Origin: Marthasterias glacialis
Lineage: Eukaryota; Echinodermata; Asteroidea; Forcipulatida; Asteriidae
Direction: 5' to 3'
DNA: 64,000 nt
Assembly (NCBI GenBank): GCA_911728455.2
Contig: OU452221.1
Location: 4,058,290 to 4,122,289 of the forward strand
Part shown: positions 32,501 through 42,700 of the stretch, in pieces
How the letters are laid out: every line of letters begins with the position of its first letter
How positions within the stretch are numbered: position 1 is the first letter of the stretch
The notes under the pieces: generated by a model
Told to the model about the DNA's origin: nothing
Databases searched by the model: none
Seen by the model: only the letters and a program-made list of their open reading frames with translations
Program-made: the position numbers and the translations under genes

Positions 32501-35500
32501 CTTGTTCTGATCCTGAAATAAATCATCTCAGGTTATTCCATCTTAGTGTAATTTATCGAGGAACTACAAGAAGCAATACTTGCATCAAGGGATAAAGAAT
32601 AATATACCGATGTGTGGTAAGCAATGACAAGCACCTGACAACGTATGCCTGTGTATATTTTTTCCCCCAGGACTTGGGAAAGCATTGAGTATACAGTGCT
32701 TATCACACATCAGTGTTGGGTAAAACCAAAATAAATTGAACTACAATAAAGCTTCAACTTACTTAGACACAGCTTTGGCAAGTATTCCAATGTTGGTTTC
32801 CTTGGGCGGCATTGATGAGTGACCCGTCTTGGCGGTATCCACGGTCAGCTTCAGCATGACAAAGCCCTTCTCGGACACCCCGATCAGCCCCACTGGCCCA
32901 CTGATAGGCTTGATTATATCCTGCAGGATTGTAAAGCCTTCGTCTAAGAGAAACTCTACCTCTGCGCCTCTTTCCTTTAAGGTCTTGCCGATGTTGGCAG
33001 CGCCTTCATTCCCTGCAACCTGGATAACACAATAAAACACACTTATCAAACCAACTCAAACCTTCTAAGCTAAAACCTTTACCGATGACCTATCATTTCA
33101 GCTTACCAAATTCCACTTCTCTTTCGGTGGCAATTATTGTACCCCATTTCCGCCTGACATGCCTGAGTGGTCAAAGTAAGTAAACACTGTTCCTGCCTAT
33201 GTCCATGCAGCACTTGAGAAAGCCTCTGCTGGGATCAAAACGCAAGGGCCATTAAACCATTTTTGTATTTTTGTTGCAAGATCGAGATGAGATTGGAAGT
33301 AAAAAAGTTGCCTTAACTCTGCCTCAAGAACAGTTACCTTAAACCTTAGAGTCCTAATTCCTTCTACATCCCGTTTCCAAAGTGAAGGATCAGAAGGACT
33401 GGGTGCTGTGGGCCCAAATAACAATTGCTCATCACAGTGTCAGGCTCTCAGTCTTACCCAAGTCCAAATAATTTGATGTTGAGTGACATAGGAGGAATGA
33501 GGGCACATGTAGGCAAAAAAAAAAGGGTTAATGTGTGTTTATACTCAGTCCTCATTCCGAATCCTGCAAGGGAAACAAATGCACAGGCTGCTCAGCTGGG
33601 ATTCGAACCAACGACCTGCACTTCTAGAGCACATGTCCTAAACCACTAGACCATCGAGTTTGCGCACTGGAACTAGCAGTGGGTACCGCGAACAATGGTT
33701 TTAAGGGTGAAACAAAATCATATTCTTTATCCCTGACGCATTTACGACATTAATTAAAAAGTTACCTCCTCGTCATGGCCAAAGCATAAATACAACGTCC
33801 TCGTGGGCTTCTCTTGTCTCTGAAGTCGTAACTCCAGCGCTTCAAGAATTCCCTAAGTATAATAGATAGACAGATAAATGGTTCTGATAACAAAATTTGA
33901 ATTTAAAATTGACCAGAACAGCAGGCCTAAGGAGCACCATCTTGGCACAAACAGATGCACCACCAGCATGCTAACAATAAACCTTATGCGTCTGACGTCG
34001 TGAGTCCCATTGAGACATGTAAAACAGCGCCCTCGATGAGGTGAAAACAGACGTAAGTTTACTGTGGGAAAACGGCTGTGCATACCCCTCTATTCAACAA
34101 ACCCAGTTCAACCTCGGTGGTTGCCCGCTCACCAAATGCTAGTGAAAAACAGTGGCGGGCAAGTCAAAACACCTACATTAGCTATCCGCCTTGCCAGCAA
34201 CACTTTTTGTTTTAGTGAAAATTAATGTGTGAAGGACTGTGAAGCTTAAGCTCAATTTCACTTACTAAAGCTTCTACATCTGGAAACCACAAGTCCAAAA
34301 TGAGGTACTTGTTTTATAAACATGGACAATGATTACTAAGTTTACAAAAACATGGGAGCTTTGCTATGATATTTTCAGTTGTCTATGATGAAGTTTTTCA
34401 TGTACCATGTGATTTGACACTCCGATTTTTTTGCAGCAAACTGACTCATGTACTTGTTGAAAGAACAAAATAAAAGCTTGGTCGGACGGGAAAAAAACCT
34501 CGACATTTGATTGACAAATTCTTGCAAAGTACACGCAGTGCGGACTACACTGCACATTTGGTTGCGCTACACTTGGACAGAAAATGGCGTCCAGCAACCA
34601 CGTGACCAAAGAAAACTTGTCCTTCCATGTAGCAACTCTCTCAATACACACCTCTGCTACAAACTAGACAAATTTACCATCAGTGAATGTTTATCATCAA
34701 TGGTGCCCCTCCCGTAGATGCAGCCATCCTGTTCCCTCCCTTCAAAAGGTGGTACATCCCAGTCTTGATCATCTACTGGCACAACATCCATGTGGGCCGC
34801 TAGAATATACGGCTTGAGAGAGGGGTTGGAACCTTCCACGGTGTAGAGCAGGCTATACGTGGCTATAACTTCACGCTTTACCAACGGTGAACTGTGAACT
34901 GTTGGAAAAACTAGGAGGCGGGCAGGAAGAAAAAGTTCTGTTATAAATGCGCAATTATTGGTGTCTTATAAAATATTATCTGTTTGTTTGGGGTTCAATA
35001 ATTTATAATATTACAAAAGATGATTATTTATTATGATCTTTTTCCAATCCAAGTAGGCCCCTAAAAGCACCTTACAGTATTAAATTAGGCCTCTTCATCA
35101 GACACTGAGCATTCCTAAAAACCATCTCAACTCCTCAGGAGTATGCAGCACTGGTGCCTGAATGGGCACACAGGTTGCTTTATCCTTCACATCAACAATC
35201 TCTACCCTCGCAGGAACCCATTTTTTTCCTGGGTGATGACTGAGATGCAACTATAGTTAAGTGTTGTGCTCAAAGACACAAGTGTCAAGACCAGGATTCA
35301 ATACCAGGAATCAGTACCACTCCTATGCCGCAGGTAATGGCCAATGTTTTGCAATTTACGGTGCGTGAATTTGAAATTTGCTCGGTCAAGAAACAAAATG
35401 GATGATCCAAAAAAGAGAATCTTTGTTCTCTTGACATTGTCAAGTCAGGGTTTCTTTGTGCAAGCGGTACCCTCAAAGAAAAACAGATCCCGGCAGGACC

Positions 35501-36066
35501 AAAGACACGAATCCCGGCGGCAAGTGGTGAAAAGCTCCTGTGATAACAGTGAGCGGAATGATAGCGCCCTCTCATGGCAAGGTTTGTTCTTGACTCTTCG
35601 TAACTATACAACTGGAGCATTTGGAACCAAGACTACATAAATGTATGACCACACGCATATCATTTAACTCTTTCACTACGAAATATAATGTACAGCTGTG
35701 ACGGAATTGTTTAATATTTTGATTATTTCGAGCCGCTGGCTGTGGCTCTCCCGCATATGTTGTTATTCACCGAGACGCTGTGAGCTGCGCACCGTAGTGA
35801 AAGATTTAATTACCTCTTTTCAAGAAGTCATGAAACTTGAGTATCTCATCATAGTTGATGTCGCCCGGAGTACGAGACACGGTTTCGTAGGTTATAGCCT
35901 CTTGTAGGTTAGCTTTAATCCGCTGGTTTCCATCAATGGGGGAGGTGTCAATGTCGAGCTTGGATGGCTTCGGCTGCCGTGACTTGACCGTTAATGCACG
36001 GAGGATGACTACGGCCGCTAGACCACAAAGGCCGGCAGAGGTAGCAGATAGTATGGTGAAAAGCAT
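26581..36066 (-). CDS. PM20D1: PM20D1-type N-fatty-acyl-amino acid synthase/hydrolase (M20 family)
   Basis: Ten exons in transcript order: 36066-35814, 34910-34678, 33852-33766, 33019-32763, 32352-32277, 30934-30873, 29468-29390, 29046-28975, 28487-28322, 26780-26581. They join in phase to 494 aa plus stop; human PM20D1 has about 502. The enzyme family condenses fatty acids with free amino acids, and the reverse, on a di-metal M20 site. The N-terminus has a hydrophobic signal/anchor (about residues 8-25). Active-site residues are present: AAHMD (His124, catalytic Asp126), GRGTIDD (bridging Asp156), GHDEE (general base Glu190, ligand Glu191), DEG (Asp217) and the C-terminal HGVNE (His464). Other family blocks are VSEKG and GHSSMPPKETNIGIL. 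The acceptor of exon 2 was chosen because it restores FPTV, as in the human protein. The gene looks intact; no close AATAAA was seen after the stop. Confidence 0.93.
26877..27124. mobile_element. foldback MITE in the last PM20D1 intron
   Basis: Left TAGTCTTGGTGCAAGAC is the exact reverse complement of right GTCTTGCACCAAGACTA. Looser inverted similarity continues inward (GCTGCCCAATTGGTTACC and ACACTGTACAGC with their complements). Confidence 0.8.
27690..27865. repeat. dispersed repeat, 'AGGGCAAGGCCA' family
   Basis: Shares CTTGAGAGGGCAAGGCCATT and AAAGGGCACTTCCATTGGG with diverged copies at 48715-48835 and 53590-53725. Confidence 0.5.
27880..28232 (+). mobile_element. tRNA-derived SINE family A in a PM20D1 intron
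   Basis: AAGTCGAGGCTGAGCGGTCT head, TGGATTCGAACCC B-box, CTTGAGCAAGACACTTTACC and GTGTTTCTGGTTCAGATAGC, ending in AGAAATTAATAATAG. Confidence 0.85.
28595..28702 (+). repeat. LINE/SINE-type 3' tail with (ATT)n
   Basis: GTAGAGCGCTTTGTGATGTC, followed by a poly-T/AT stretch and (TTA)n, resembles the 3' tail of L2/CR1-type elements and of the repeat at 44590-44940. Confidence 0.5.
29125..29235 (-). mobile_element. tRNA-like SINE head fragment
   Basis: On the minus strand: GTCTAGGTGGAGCACTGGCA (A-box region) and GCAGGTCCGAATCCGG (B-box region), followed by TTGATTGCTTTATTC. Confidence 0.55.
29925..30165. repeat. dispersed repeat, copy 1
   Basis: Matches 35318-35540 over about 220 bp (GAGAATCTTTGTTCTCTTGG, CACTGTCAAGTCAGG, TACCCTCAAAGAAAAA, CCCGGCGGCAA). 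Shorter pieces lie at 10655-10700 and 18735-18785. Confidence 0.7.
30600..30805 (-). mobile_element. SINE family B, reverse orientation
   Basis: AGACCTGAAGATACCTGTGA, TCAGATGTGGGAGGAGCACC and CGCAATCGGAGTCCACAGAG match the reversed family B body and B-box. Confidence 0.7.
31111..31378. mobile_element. foldback MITE of about 268 bp in a PM20D1 intron
   Basis: Long inverted arms: TGGTAAACATTTTTAAGC at the left versus GCTTGAAAATGTTTACCC at the right. Continuing inward are ATAGCGGACAT/ATGTCCGCTAT, AAGGTTTTAAATATCAGGTT with its complement, and CATGCTATGACCGA/TCGGTCATAGCATG around an AT-rich centre near 31238. Confidence 0.9.
32637..32735. mobile_element. snap-back SINE family H fragment
   Basis: TATGCCTGTG, CCAGGACTTGGGAAAGC, GAGTATACAGTGCTTATCAC and GTGTTGGGTAAAACC match one arm of the family. 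Confidence 0.65.
33525..33695 (-). mobile_element. tRNA-like SINE, reverse orientation
   Basis: On the minus strand: CTCGATGGTCTAGTGGTTTA (A-box region) and CGTTGGTTCGAATCCCAGCT (B-box), then a body reaching GGACTGAGTATAAACAC. Plus-strand AGCAGTGGGTACCGCGA beyond the head is shared with family H. Confidence 0.7.
34545..34656. mobile_element. half copy of the 54503-54685 foldback MITE
   Basis: TGCACATTTGGTTGCGCTAC, AAAATGGCGTCCAGCAACCA and GCAACTCTCTCAATACACAC match the reverse complement of one arm of that element. Confidence 0.7.
35318..35540. repeat. dispersed repeat, copy 2
   Basis: Partner of 29925-30165: AAGAAACAAAATGGATGATC, GAGAATCTTTGTTCTCTTGA and GAATCCCGGCGGCAAGTGGT. It lies in the first PM20D1 intron. 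Confidence 0.7.
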
Positions 36067-36899
36067 TGTTGCAACTTGGTTTTATCTCTATAATGGAATA
36101 ATGCACAAAATGAATAACAATCACAAGACTGGTACTCTGTCCTTGCAAGGTCTAGGTAGTTTTTTCTTTCCGAAGGTCACGGTTTATTAAAAAAATAAAT
36201 ATATAAAAATAAAAGTACATGGTAATGAACCTTGTCTTGTGAAGATTTTTGTAAACATTTTGTGTGTGCTGACTATTATGTGCAGTGTCAAATCTTCAGA
36301 GCATCTTCCTTCATCCATAATCTGACATTGTCACTTGTTAAAACTGTTAAAAAAGATTGGATTGCCATTCTGCTGTGAGTGTAAGCAAGCTGTGGGGTAT
36401 TTTTCACTTTTTTACCCATCCATGGTTGTCCTGTGTATGGCATATGTATGATGTACGTTCACTAGATATCATCATGACATTACCCCTAAATTGCAGGAGA
36501 ACACCCCACACGGCCGGAAATCCACTGTTTCAACTACATGGTGAACTTTTTGGTATTACACTCGATTGGTCTATTTTCCTTCCTCCATGGTCTACCTGCA
36601 CAGAGACCTGCTGATTACTCTAATGTTACTTTTCCTTAGGGCTACGAAGTGGAATGGCCTCATTTATGGGGCAATGCTATCATCTCTGCATCAAATGGTT
36701 GTAAATATAGTCCAAGTTGAACCCAACAACAGGCCTAATTTTCACAGAGGCAATGGCCTCCGTTGCCCCTGGTCATTGCCATGGTGCCCTTGAAATAACC
36801 CAGTCCAAATTTACTACAATATCCTCAATATATATGTCATAGAGGTACACTTTATCGAGAACAAAATGCTTGGATGCACTCATCAATTAGGCCTGCAAC

Positions 36900-37017
36900 T
36901 AGACACAGTAACTGGGACGCTGTACTCCTTTTTTGAAATTTTTGACCTTATCGGTCGTACGACCGATAATGTCAAAAATGTCAAAAAAGGAGTACAGCGC
37001 CCCAGTTACTGGGTCTA
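36900..37017. mobile_element. foldback MITE with 9-bp target-site duplication
   Basis: TAGACACAGTAACTGGGACG pairs with CGCCCCAGTTACTGGGTCTA across TCGGTCGTACGACCGA. It is flanked by a perfect GCCTGCAAC (36891-36899 and 37018-37026). A related element is at 60365-60471 and a half copy at 37588-37642. Nine-bp duplication and long arms suggest a Mutator-like family (inference). Confidence 0.85.
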
Positions 37018-39199
37018 GCCTGCAACAATAATGCAGGGCATTTGTAGTTGAACACATTACACACAGGTACAGGTACTAGACCCAGTCACACAGACCCTAC
37101 AGTACAAGCAACTACAATCAATAGTACAAACATACACCAGATAATGTCCAAATGATAAAAAAGCGTTGTTGGGTCTATTGACTCGGACTATGCCAACCAG
37201 TGATCATGCCACACACATAAATAGCGCAAGGTCCTTGTTCGTGCTCTGTGATGTGACCATGATTCCACAATCATTCAAATTTACAGCACCTTCTTCACCA
37301 TTCGGCGGGTTAGGATTAATGCAAAGAAATGGAAGTGAGCCTAGTAGTAGTACTGTACAAAGTAGTACTAGTAGTAGTAGTACTTCAGTAGTTGTGAAAA
37401 TCCAACCCTCCACCTTCCCTGGCCCTACAGACTGGAGGGAGGCTGAGGTTGCGACACTATACATGTACTCATTGAAGGGGAAATAAAGTGTCACTGACAC
37501 TTATAGTACCGACTTACTTAACGTTACTACTCCTTCACGTCTTGACATGTCAAGGCTCAACATGCTCAATGATTGATATATAAATACTAGACACAGTACT
37601 GGGGTGCTGTACTCCTTTTTAAAGATTTTGACATTATCGGTCGTAACTACTACTACTAGTACTACTCTAGCTACATGCATGACATACCGAGTCTGCGGAA
37701 GTGTTTACACCCAGCACACTTCCCTACATTTTTTTGAACTTATGGAGTGTAACACATCTTATCCTCGTCAAAAAAATGAATTCTAATCACTACAAACCAA
37801 TCAAACGTTACCTCCACAGTGTTTACCCTCTCCGCCCTGTATCTGTACCTCTTCTAACTGAATACGAGGATCCGTCCGTGGTGTACTGTTAATAGTGAGC
37901 TAGGGAGGGGGCTGTGGATCAAGAAAGTTTCATAAGCTCTGTAGCGCCCTCTGTTGGCAATGTAGTTTGAAGGGTCCAGCCGGGTGTGGAACGAGATTCT
38001 GTCCGGGCATAGGGCGAATTGTGTATTAACTACTTCTGATAGCGCCCTCTTTTGAATACACTCCTCCAGCCCACGTTAATTTACCGTATGGTGGACACAT
38101 TACCCCAGGACAGAATACCCCATGACACCGGTCAAAATAACCAACACTAATTTTAATACCGGTACAATGTCCCATTTCTCGAAAATCAACAGAAATTGCC
38201 TCGCCACGGTGTGACGTTGGCAGCATTAACTGCTACATCAACATTAACTGTTGCCTAGTATGTCAACTAAAACCTAGACTACATGTGTACAAAGATTAAC
38301 ATACCTTTATAAAAGTGAACAAAATATTGAAACTTGGCGTAAACTTGGTGGTACAATAACTGGCCATAAACTGCAAAATTTGTATATATATATATATATA
38401 ATTTTAATGAAACATCGCCAAACATAATGCCACGGGGGCCACTCGAGGTGAGGGCTACTGGGAAAATATTGTCAATTAATGGTAGAATAGACATCTGGCC
38501 TGGTCACATTTCTCTTGAACTGGAATACATTTAAGATGGTGAAAACTAATATACAGGTTGGGAGTTCCAACACGCAGCATTGTGAGGGAAAAGCTACAAG
38601 AATATCTCATCACAGAACTCCTTTGGAGCAGATTCAGTGAAGGGATAAGAAGATGTGGCAAAGCGTGTACTGCGCAGTTTACTACATTCTCACTTAGGGG
38701 CCATCCAAACTTTGTAATATCCAAACCGATCAAGCAGCAAACGATGATTGAAGGCAAGTTTTTGGCCTCTCATTGTTTGACATTACAGTAAACATTGTAG
38801 TACAATGTCGAAAGTTTATTTCTCATTGCAAGTGGGCGGGATAATATCTTGATTGTGTTTTTCGGAAGGAAAAATAGGAGGGCGCGCGCCCCTCATGCCC
38901 CCTGTATCTGCCCCTGGGGGGGGGGGGGGGGGGGGGTGTCGGTCGAAGACTACGCAGGACTTTAAAAGGTGTGTAAACAGTGGCATAACTAGAGGGGGGG
39001 GGGCACTGTTGGTTGGGGGGGGGGGCTGGTTATTAAAGAACACCAACCAAATCCACCCTAGAAATTGGTGTCAGAAGTGGGATTCCACTTAGTTATAACT
39101 ATTTGTTTTACTTGTTTTATTTATTTGCAAATTAACGTTCCATTTTTGTTATAATTTCAGCAACGGCACTATGTATAATATGTACCTGATTTTAAACCA

Positions 39200-39581
39200 G
39201 GGCCTAATTTCAAAGAGCTGCTTAAGCATAACAAACTTATGCTTATTTTTTAAATATTTTTTTTGCATCGGGGATAAAGAATATTTGTAATGTTTTACCC
39301 ATACACCGATGTGTTAAGCACTGTATACTCAGTACTTTCCCCGAGTCCTGTGATTTTTTTCACAGAACTCGGGAAAAGAGTACTGATTATACAGTGCTTC
39401 ACACACATCAGTGTATGGGTAAAACATTACAAAAAAAAAACTTATGCTAACCGGAATAAGGTTATCAGCCAAAATACCATGTCAAAGGCATCCTCTATGA
39501 CTGGTATCCTGTTACTTTTTTGCTTAGCACAAAATTGTTAAACAAAATCATCTGCTTAAGCAGCTCTTATGAAATTGGGCC
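39200..39581. mobile_element. MITE with GGGCC(C)AATTTC ends, split by a family H element
   Basis: Left GGGCCTAATTTCAAAGAGCT, right AGCTCTTATGAAATTGGGCC. A family H insert occupies 39246-39437. Uninterrupted relatives at 44106-44302 and, with a different interior, 49433-49552. Confidence 0.8.
39246..39437 (-). mobile_element. snap-back SINE family H, arms only, nested in a MITE
   Basis: Two long complementary arms (TACACCGATGTGTTAAGCAC; GTGCTTCACACACATCAGTG) meet at CCTGTGATTTTTTTCACAG. It is flanked by duplicated AAACTTATGCT (39233-39243 and 39438-39448). The tRNA-like core present in other copies is absent. Confidence 0.85.
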
Positions 39582-39633
39582 ATGGTCGGATCAATTTGAA
39601 TTTAAGTAATCAATGTTTGCTACTGCAGTTCCA

Positions 39634-39639
39634 TTTATT
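39634..39639 (-). promoter_or_regulatory. probable poly(A) signal of the UBA-UBX-LRR gene
   Basis: AATAAA on the minus strand (TTTATT on plus), about 123 bp after the stop codon. Confidence 0.6.
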
Positions 39640-39761
39640 GTACAGTGTGCATTACCATTAACAACAAATTGTCAAAAAAAACCTATTATTTTTTTTAAGG
39701 ATTTCCATAAACTGTCCCAGTATTGTAGGAGTAAGAGACACTTGGTCCATGGAAACTGTTT

Positions 39762-42700
39762 TCACTCGTCGTCTTCGTCACCCCTGTAGACTCTTAGGTT
39801 GTTGGTGCGAACCACCCTAAGATTGGGACAGCTATGCAGCTGGTTGGCACCATCCATTGTGACGCAGGTAGAATCGAGGTTGAGGAGGGACAGATGCGGC
39901 AGCTGGAGGGACTGGATGCCTATAAAGAAAAGAATACATAAATTTCATTCGGAGCAGTCATTTGCAAATGGTACTACTTTGTATTTCTAACCTCTTTTAG
40001 CCTTTAAGAAAGACTCTGCTAGGGTCAAAACGTGAGGGCATTGACAATTTTTTGGCAATCTTCTGACCCGATACTCAATTGCCCGACTTGTGTGTCAAGG
40101 GCTGTTCCTTGGGGTTGGTGGCTGGACCAAGTGTCACGTTGTGTACTGATGTCATCCCATCACCATCTTAGGGGACAAACGGTATTGACGCACAACTATG
40201 GCAATTTTTGGCTTTCCGCTTCGGCTTTAAGGCACTGCCCGCCTGTTTGAATTCCCGCACCGAAAAAGCATGTTTTCCAAATTACTGATGGAGCCAAAGC
40301 TGGAACCCAAGCCGAAGCTGTGGTTTTGAAATGGGTCAACGTAAGGTGCAGCACAAAGGGCAGGCCAATGAGCAACCTCCTTTACGTGAGGGCGCCCTTC
40401 TGCAGTGACGTCACGTGCATGGTCTCAGGGTCAGACTTAGGGGTTGATATTTGGTGTTAATTTCTTAAATGATTATAAACTAAAACTTGGATGCACCGAT
40501 TCTTGAATACGGGTGCACAAAGTGTAATGAAGTCTGTGGAAACTAATGGGAGACTTTGGAGACGTTGATGGCAGCAGACACAACGGTCCTTTTTGACAGT
40601 TCTGAACATGTGCACACATGCTCAGAATTGCATGCGTAGTCCTGAGCATGCAGACTACTAGTGAGAACTGGGAAAAAAGGCCCGTCCAACAGTTTCCCAT
40701 TGGCCGTTTACCTTGGTTGGACACGTTGGTTCTACTCAGGTTGAGGCGGGTCAATTGAGGGCATCTATTCAGTGTCTTGGAACAAAGAAACTTGTTCCTG
40801 ATCCTGTACAGTCAAAGAGAAATGAAGTACACCTGTATAAAGTTCCTGTATTTTAACCCTCTTACTCTTGGTGACAGTTCCAGCAACTTCACCAACCATT
40901 TGAAACCATTTGTAATATCCAAAATGTGTTATAAATGGCTCTCTTGGAGCACCATACTTTCCGTATGTGACCTGCATACCAATGAGGTCAAGCCCAGGCA
41001 CCCTTGGCATGAATACTGAATCGTAAAGCAGCATCTGAAGGTACATTCATCATATCAGAATCCAACTTTGTTTGCAAACATCACGCTGGCGATGAGGATA
41101 TACTATTGAACTATATGAATAAGTCTGAAATGTCTAGAAAGTATGGTGCCCCAAGAGAGCCATTTACAACACAGTTTGGATATTACGCCATTCTATTGTA
41201 GTATTACAAATATTGTGATGTTTATATCTAGACACCTTGCACTAGCGTCACACGTAGCTACTGTCTGCCCATGGTCTGGCATTTTGAGCAATAATCGCAC
41301 GTGCCTCACCTAAAATGCGCACTAAACGGTATAACACAAGGAATCTGGCGCAACCAAGATTTATTGTGATGATGAAGTTTGGTGATTTTGGTCAATAGGC
41401 CGTGATCTCATAATGTTCTCACTCCTCTTGTATTACATTCCATGAATCTTGTTTGTCAGTGAACTCAGTTTATCACACATGAGAAAGGTGGGTGTGGCTT
41501 CGGCATGGGAATCGCAAGTTTATCATTTTGTGGTGGCATGGTACGAGGTGAGTGTCCTTGTAGTGACATGCAAACTGACATCTTCACACAAAAAAGACAA
41601 AAAGTCAACGACTGCAATCACATTAGACCCTTCTCAGGTGAACTACACGAACATGTGCTACGAAACGCAGCGCTGGATGGCACTACGTGTACGTACCCTA
41701 CATGTGCATACACTCCAGCAAGGCAGACCTTTCGCATAGCTATACAAATTCTCACAATTTTCACGAAGACCCATGTATGTTAAATTAAAAAAATATTGCC
41801 TGTTACAGGAAGGGGCGTATAGCTAATCTGCTTGTTCGTGGGCGTTTCATGTTCATTTACACCACCGCAGCTATTCCTGCCGCAATGCACTATGCACTGT
41901 GAATCCTTCATGCTGATTGGTACAGCTGCGCTGACGCGCTATTGTCTCGCCACATGCGCATGCGGCGGCCATGTCTGCGGCGGTGTAAAACACCACAAAC
42001 GAGCGCTGCTGGGATAAGTGTGTATCCCAATAATTACATTTAACATTTTTCCTGAAGAGCCACACATCCCCAAAGATTCATGTAATACATTGCAACAGAA
42101 GAGCGTAGATGTAGGTCAAATCGTTTTTTTTTAGGATTTCACTAAGAGCCACATGTGCCTCCCTTTCCTGTGTAAAAACTCAGATTCAGATAGGCGTAGG
42201 TCATCTCACTTTTGTGCCGTTATGAAGAGACATATATCTTTCACTATTAATTATGATGGCAATTAGCCAATATTTTGTAAGAAGTTAATTAGTCAATGGA
42301 GAGGTTAACATTTTTACAGAATCCTTTATATAAGGTGTCTTTAAAACTGCAAACCGTGGCTTTAACATTGCAGATTTGCAGTTTTAAGCTAAGCACATAA
42401 CAGTGTAAAATGTAAATCTCAATCACACCTTTTGACATAAGTGGCTCTTAGCGAAAAACGGTGACGAAATGTGACGTCAGTGAGACGGGTCTGAGAATCC
42501 GCATTTGTCAGGACAATGGGGAGTGGACAAAGGAAGGGCGAAGCACATTGGCTCTAGTTATCAAACTTACTGAGTTGCAGCCATACTGAGGACCTGTAGC
42601 CTGTTGAAGCATCCAATGACGCTGGCTCCTTCATCTGTGATAGCTGTACGGTCCAGGTGCAGTTCCTTGAGTTCCACCAAGCCTAAGCCCAGCAAACCAT

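Larger units (their letters stand above)
36067..39761. other. intergenic between PM20D1 (5' side) and the UBA-UBX-LRR gene (3' side)
   Basis: Holds the PM20D1 upstream region, the foldback MITE at 36900-37017, a half copy at 37588-37642, AGT/ACT microsatellite near 37347-37386 and 37648-37670, (TA)n at 38384-38401, a poly-G run of about 22 near 38918-38937, and nested MITEs at 39200-39581. No gene was recognised. Confidence 0.6.

Noticed and set aside
34861-34903. Later acceptor (AACAG or CACAG) for PM20D1 exon 2
   Set aside because: Using these would drop the FPTV residues that match the human protein or shift the frame; the CTCCTAG acceptor at 34911 keeps both.
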